Assembly: GCA_965222005.1 (NCBI GenBank)
Contig: OZ244935.1
Span: 4,650,001 to 4,714,000, forward strand
DNA: 64,000 nt
Direction of reading: 5' to 3'
Source: CBDCTM01 sp965222005
GTDB taxonomy: Bacteria; Bacteroidota; Bacteroidia; Chitinophagales; Saprospiraceae
Shown here: positions 60,465 to 64,000 of the stretch, one piece after another
How the letters are laid out: each line of letters starts with the position of its first letter
How positions within the stretch are numbered: position 1 is the first letter of the stretch
Made by a program: the position numbers and the translations under genes
The notes under the pieces: generated by a model
Seen by the model: only the letters and a program-made list of their open reading frames with translations
Database searches by the model: none
What the model was told of the DNA's origin: nothing

Positions 60465-61403
60465 TTAAAAAATGCATTGATCCCATTTAAAATAAATTTT
60501 CTCTACTCCATTTTGTTTAATCACACCAATATAACAATCCCTCACAATCTCAGGTTTGACATTGTTGGGAAGTGTTCGAATAGAGCTTAGTGTTATTTTA
60601 TTGGCATTAGCCAGTTGATTGCGTAAAGATGTATTGGTTCTGGTCAAACTGTTGATCTTGTCATTTAGCCTTTTGATCTCCGCATCTTTAGCACTGATCA
60701 GTTCCTTGTATCTGTCCCTGGCTTTTTCACAGCTGCTTAACGAGCGCTTTAACTCTGCAACTTTGGCCCTTAGCTCCCTGATCTGATTTTCGTAATTCCT
60801 GATTTTATTCTCTAGCTCAGCAATTTCACTTTTGCACTTCTCCAGGGCTTCTCTTATTTCTTTCAATTCATTTTGGCAGACTTTCAGGCGTTCTTCGAGT
60901 TCGGCGACCTTTTTCAACAGTTGTTCTTTTTCGTCCAGGAGTTGCTTGTAAGACTCTCTAAGTTTTTCGAACTGCTCTTCACAATTCGATAATTTCTCTT
61001 CCGTACCCTTTAGTGTTTCATCTAACTTTGCAATATTGCTTTTGGCCTCATCAATGTTTTCTTCCAGTGTTTTTTTTGTTGCTTCCAGATTTTCCTTTGC
61101 ACTACTGATTGCATCTTTATCATCTAATAATTTGGTCATATCCGATTTACTCAGATCCAACTGATTTCCCAATTCAGTAAGCTTGTCCAGCTGGCTTTTT
61201 CGTATTGCTTCGAGTACTTGCACAGAGTCTTTCCATACAATTTTTTCATGGTGAATCTCTTCGCATTTGGTAATTACGCGCTCTCTGCTGTAGGAAGAAC
61301 CAATAAGCATAAGCGGTACTAAAACGTATAGTGAGTTAAGCGCTATGGCTTTTTTACGACGCCTAACTTTATGTTTCTTGGCCAGGTACTTTAAAAATTC
61401 CAT
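60465..61403 (-). CDS. Single-span membrane protein with long coiled coil
   Basis: A 312-residue protein. A very basic N-terminus (KKHKVRRRKK) precedes one membrane span (about residues 20-37, IALNSLYVLVPLMLIG). Residues about 65-270 are an almost uninterrupted coiled coil with heptads rich in Leu, Glu and Lys (for example KVAELEERLKVCQNELKEI). A small C-terminal globular piece of about 40 residues follows (PEIVRDCYIGVIKQNGVEK, ending DQCIF). By the positive-inside rule the coiled coil faces the periplasm. I do not recognise a family for the terminal piece. It starts 2 bases after the upstream EAD11-like gene, so the two are co-translated partners. Confidence 0.8.
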   Translation of the reverse strand: MEFLKYLAKKHKVRRRKKAIALNSLYVLVPLMLIGSSYSRERVITKCEEIHHEKIVWKDSVQVLEAIRKSQLDKLTELGNQLDLSKSDMTKLLDDKDAISSAKENLEATKKTLEENIDEAKSNIAKLDETLKGTEEKLSNCEEQFEKLRESYKQLLDEKEQLLKKVAELEERLKVCQNELKEIREALEKCKSEIAELENKIRNYENQIRELRAKVAELKRSLSSCEKARDRYKELISAKDAEIKRLNDKINSLTRTNTSLRNQLANANKITLSSIRTLPNNVKPEIVRDCYIGVIKQNGVEKIYFKWDQCIF

Positions 61404-61405
61404 TA

Positions 61406-62008
61406 TTATTTTCTTTTAAGGATTTTTTGGTAAAAATTCAGACTGGTTTGGTTGAACAAAGTGCCTTTTATGATGAGTGACAAAGCATACAGCGCAAGAA
61501 TGCCAATGGCCACATATAGAAATATATTTGTAGATAATAAGGCAATCACTTCTATCTCTTCACTGAGAAACTGGAAATGGCGCAAAATGACAACTACTGA
61601 AAAAACAACAGCAATTAAAAATAGCAAGCCGACCGCCACCCTGAAAGTCTTGTATTCTTTGATGGTACTTTCGGTATGCTCCAACTGGTTGGTCAATAGT
61701 TCGTCAACTGGACCAGGGTTTTCCTCTTCATCCTTTTGAAGAAAGTCAGTGGCTGCACCAGAATCGCCTTTGGCCAAACTGTCGAGAAAGGAGATCAGGG
61801 AATTGTTGATATTAGTTTCTTCGACCCGGAAGTCAGCCATGCTGACTGTACCAGCATTTTTCATTTTGACATTTGACTTCCACCTGCTTTGGATCAAGAT
61901 CAGGTCTTTTTGATACTCGGGTGCCTGAATGATCAGATGGTCAATCACCTTGGCGGCTTTTCCACCAGCGATCATTTCGTAAAATTCGGTGTAATTGAGG
62001 TTTTGCAT
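61406..62008 (-). CDS. EAD11-like N-terminal domain fused to two membrane spans
   Basis: A 200-residue protein. Residues 1-85 resemble the helical Effector-Associated Domain 11 described in bacterial conflict and immunity proteins: the YEMIAGGKAAKVIDHLI helix, LILIQSRWKSNVKMKNAG, a turn, then DFRVEETNINNSLISFL. An acidic linker (about 88-110) follows. Two membrane spans come next (about 122-142, VGLLFLIAVVFSVVVIL; and 153-185, including NIFLYVAIGILALYALSLI). The layout (adaptor-like cytoplasmic domain plus 2TM) suggests recruitment of a partner to the membrane. The EAD11 match is by eye and moderate. No caspase, TIR or NTPase gene is adjacent; the only partner is the coiled-coil gene just downstream. 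Confidence 0.7.
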   Translation of the reverse strand: MQNLNYTEFYEMIAGGKAAKVIDHLIIQAPEYQKDLILIQSRWKSNVKMKNAGTVSMADFRVEETNINNSLISFLDSLAKGDSGAATDFLQKDEEENPGPVDELLTNQLEHTESTIKEYKTFRVAVGLLFLIAVVFSVVVILRHFQFLSEEIEVIALLSTNIFLYVAIGILALYALSLIIKGTLFNQTSLNFYQKILKRK

Positions 62009-62279
62009 ATGGCAGTGGTTATAAAGAAGAAATTGTTACTAAATATCGTTGATATTAGTTCAGCTGAAGGGCTCAATCAAATAGAGGCATAGGCGTAGTT
62101 TTTAGGGTTTATTAAATCAATCGTGGCCATCCGGAGCGAATGGAGTGCTTGAAAAGAAGGGAAATCCCTTGAAAAGATAGGGAAAAATTTAAATATAAGG
62201 TAAAAAAGAGCAAGAGCTTGTTCTTTTTTACACACAATGATAGTAAAGCTACTTGAACAGCTTTCAAACAGCTATGCTA

Positions 62280-63197
62280 TCAGTCGTTCAAAAAATTGAC
62301 TACTTGCCCAATTACTTTTTCTGATTTGAGCAGCTTATAATGGCCAAAGCCTTCGGTAAGCAGGAGGTGAGCATGGTCAACGGCTTCGGCTATAGCATAG
62401 CCTTCCTCAACCGGCACAGAATCATCCGTTTTATCATGCACTACTAATATTTGTCCGATTGCGGCAAAAGGGATAGCTCGCTCCACATTGGCTTCATCAG
62501 GCGGCATCTTTAGTATTCGTTCTATCAACTTGAAAAAGGCATTTTGAACAGACCGGGGCGCACAAATCGTTTGAAAAAAGGACTGCATCACATACCGCAT
62601 TTTAGAGGGTACACCGATCAGCACCAGCCTTTCAATAGCTAGTTGCTTATCCAGTTTCGACAAGGCAAAGACCGCTGAAACACCGCCAAAGGAATGGCAA
62701 AGGATGCTATGCACACCACCCAGGTGGTTGACAATGGCTCGTACCGCTCCACCAAAATGAGGCAGATTAGTGCGCTTGCCTTCCGAATTGCCATGAGCGG
62801 GGGCATCGAATGCCACTACCCGGAAGCCTTCGGCAAGCAGAGCAGGTACAAAGGATCGCAGAGCCGTACCACGCGATTCCCAGCCATGCACCAGCAGCGC
62901 AATTTTATCGCCACTCCCCCATTCATATCCTTTTAGTATGCGATTGGCGTACAATACTTCAAAAATTTTAGCCTTCTCCAATATAGAATCGCTCTGCCTA
63001 TGAAGGGCACGTCGGCGGGGACGGGTGAATAGCCGGAAGGCTATTTTGGCTGCAAGCCGGGGCATCAAAGGACCAACATTCGCAAAAGCAAACTGAATAA
63101 GTCGCAAACCAAAAGGCGTTGGCTTTGGCTCAGGCCTTGGCTGAGCAGCCTCCATATTTTTAATAGTGCCTAAGTCGTACTTTTCCTTTACAATCAT
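62280..63197 (-). CDS. Alpha/beta-hydrolase family protein
   Basis: A 305-residue hydrolase with the core fold starting near residue 95. It has the oxyanion strand ALLVHGWESRG, DAPAHGNSEG, the nucleophile elbow ILCHSFGG (Ser in CHSFG, with Cys replacing the first Gly of GxSxG), the acid Asp in VVHDKTDDSVP, and the His in TEGFGHYKLL. An N-terminal extension of about 90 residues is basic and may associate with a membrane. It is probably an esterase or lipase; the substrate is unknown. The tetR gene lies 33 bases upstream on the same strand, and a copy of the proposed operator sits between them, so its expression is probably controlled by that repressor. Confidence 0.88.
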   Translation of the reverse strand: MIVKEKYDLGTIKNMEAAQPRPEPKPTPFGLRLIQFAFANVGPLMPRLAAKIAFRLFTRPRRRALHRQSDSILEKAKIFEVLYANRILKGYEWGSGDKIALLVHGWESRGTALRSFVPALLAEGFRVVAFDAPAHGNSEGKRTNLPHFGGAVRAIVNHLGGVHSILCHSFGGVSAVFALSKLDKQLAIERLVLIGVPSKMRYVMQSFFQTICAPRSVQNAFFKLIERILKMPPDEANVERAIPFAAIGQILVVHDKTDDSVPVEEGYAIAEAVDHAHLLLTEGFGHYKLLKSEKVIGQVVNFLND

Positions 63198-63211
63198 AAT
63201 TCATTTTTTAT

Positions 63212-63221
63212 ACCGATTGGT
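63212..63221. promoter_or_regulatory. Candidate TetR operator between tetR and the hydrolase gene
   Basis: ACCGATTGGT differs by one base from the perfect palindrome ACCAATTGGT upstream of tetR. On the minus strand both sites can be read as AAACCAATYGGT. It lies 15 bases before the hydrolase ATG, where bound repressor could block transcription or translation start. Confidence 0.5.
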
Positions 63222-63230
63222 TTGTAAATG

Positions 63231-63845
63231 CTATGCCCGAATTCCTTCAATCATATCTATTAACTGTGCCGCCATTACATTGAATGGCTCAACACTGTTG
63301 TATATCCTCGACATCATAATGCCTCCTTCAATCATCCCTACAAAGGTGAGGGCAAATTGAGCCGGATCAGCTGCTTGAATGATCAATCCTGCTTCTTGTC
63401 CTTTCTCAATCGTAAATACAATTCGCGCCTTCCAATAGTCGAGCGCCTTAAGTACATACCAACGCATACCAGGCATATTATCATCGGCTTCAATGGAGGT
63501 GTTGAGGATTGGACAACCTCCTTCAACAGGCGGATTTAGTATTCTTTCTTTATAAAAATAGACTACGGCTTTAAGCTTGTCGATTGGATTATCGATTACT
63601 TTTGTCCGCTTACGCACTTCCTTATTGACTACCTGAACTGCATACTCAAAGGCGGCAATGGCAATTTCTTCCTTTACACCCTGCTTGCTGGCATCTCCTT
63701 TTTTGAAGTTGCCATAAATGCCTCCTTTTGTGAGGCCCGTAGCTGCCATGATGTCCTGCATAGAGGTACCTGAATACCCTTTTTGGTTAAACAGAGCAGC
63801 TGCCTTAGAGATAATAAGTTGCTTGGTTTTTTCCGATTTTTTCAT
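63231..63845 (-). CDS. TetR/AcrR-family transcriptional regulator
   Basis: A 204-residue repressor from the ATG at 63845; the frame extends 15 codons further upstream over the promoter and operator, which I reject. The N-terminal helix-turn-helix is canonical: KTKQLIISKAAALFNQKGYSG, split across the first helices, then TSMQDIMAATGLTKGGIYGNF. The C-terminal ligand domain contains VEGGCPILNTSIEADD, a GCxxxN-type segment seen in the YxaF/LmrA-like branch of TetR proteins with reactive-electrophile or small lipophilic ligands. It likely represses its own promoter and the downstream hydrolase gene through ACCRATTGGT sites. Confidence 0.9.
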   Translation of the reverse strand: MKKSEKTKQLIISKAAALFNQKGYSGTSMQDIMAATGLTKGGIYGNFKKGDASKQGVKEEIAIAAFEYAVQVVNKEVRKRTKVIDNPIDKLKAVVYFYKERILNPPVEGGCPILNTSIEADDNMPGMRWYVLKALDYWKARIVFTIEKGQEAGLIIQAADPAQFALTFVGMIEGGIMMSRIYNSVEPFNVMAAQLIDMIEGIRA

Positions 63846-63876
63846 GCACTTCAAAATAGAGTAGCAAATAGATTTA

Positions 63877-63908
63877 CAAAAATAAACCAATTGGTCTTAT
63901 TTTACAAA
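63877..63908 (-). promoter_or_regulatory. Promoter of tetR (Bacteroidota -33/-7 type)
   Basis: On the minus strand a TTTG (63908-63905) is followed after exactly 20 bases by TATTTTTG (63884-63877), a full match to TTTG-N20-TAnnTTTG. Transcription should begin near 63870, about 25 bases before the tetR ATG. The palindrome ACCAATTGGT lies inside the spacer. Confidence 0.7.
63886..63895. promoter_or_regulatory. Candidate TetR operator inside the tetR promoter
   Basis: A perfect 10-bp palindrome ACCAATTGGT placed between the -33 and -7 boxes of the tetR promoter, where a bound dimer would exclude RNA polymerase. A near-identical copy lies in front of the neighbouring hydrolase gene. Confidence 0.6.
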
Positions 63909-64000
63909 TTATTGAAGCACAAATGTTTATGGAGTTCGCTGACAAGTTGCTGGAAAATAATTTCGCCGCTGTGCTGTTTATTCCTCCTCCCTCCCTACAT

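Noticed and set aside
1..64000. tRNA, rRNA, CRISPR array, transposase or prophage genes
   Set aside because: No T-loop-like tRNA segments with a cloverleaf, no regularly spaced direct repeats, no transposase or integrase motifs and no terminal inverted repeats were found on either strand.

Overview
The window is a gene-dense bacterial chromosome segment from a member of the Bacteroidota, most like the Saprospiraceae (Saprospiria). The evidence is five secreted proteins with type IX secretion (T9SS) C-terminal sorting domains, FG-GAP/VCBS and HYR-rich surface proteins, CarboxypepD_reg-like N-termini on outer-membrane proteins, promoters of the TTTG/TAnnTTTG type, and an overall mid-GC composition. 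I see no tRNA, rRNA, CRISPR array, insertion sequence or prophage.

Layout. 1-4432: the end of one T9SS cargo gene, a second complete FG-GAP cargo gene, and a convergent TPR-histidine kinase. 4772-14183 (all minus strand): a compact lipid cluster and the most notable part of the window. In transcription order it encodes a CDP-alcohol phosphatidyltransferase, a DEGS1-like sphingolipid desaturase, an FA2H/Scs7-like hydroxylase, an Aur1-like PAP2 inositol-phosphoceramide synthase, serine palmitoyltransferase, a BcerS-like GNAT acyltransferase, a CerR-like reductase, inositol-3-phosphate synthase, PgpA and GtrA. Read as a pathway, this is nearly everything needed to make a hydroxylated, desaturated inositol phosphoceramide: serine to 3-keto base to ceramide, glucose-6-P to inositol-P to phosphatidylinositol, then head-group transfer.

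14384-26910: outer-envelope genes (DUF5686 protein; a metallophosphatase/kinase-like/beta-barrel fusion; a PAP2 phosphatase; a lipoprotein; an aminotransferase; a large TonB-dependent receptor). 26955-37671: metabolism and proteolysis (ArsM arsenite methyltransferase, DAHP synthase-chorismate mutase, an M16 protease pair, an AT-rich orphan, YkuK, YyaL, a DUF2520 protein). 37704-49707: CcmF and a Cys-type CcmE, FtsE, a UbiD decarboxylase, lipoproteins, an SGNH hydrolase, an acyl-CoA dehydrogenase, an AGCS symporter and a small membrane protein. 50239-60282: three consecutive T9SS cargo genes, including a 2066-residue protein with dockerin-like and cohesin-like modules. 60465-62008: a two-gene membrane unit whose upstream product has an N-terminus resembling Effector-Associated Domain 11. 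62280-63895: an alpha/beta hydrolase and a TetR regulator, with matching palindromes in front of both genes.

The assignments come from reading motifs and remembered family features, not from database searches. Sphingolipid end-product chemistry, EAD11 membership and operator function are inferences.
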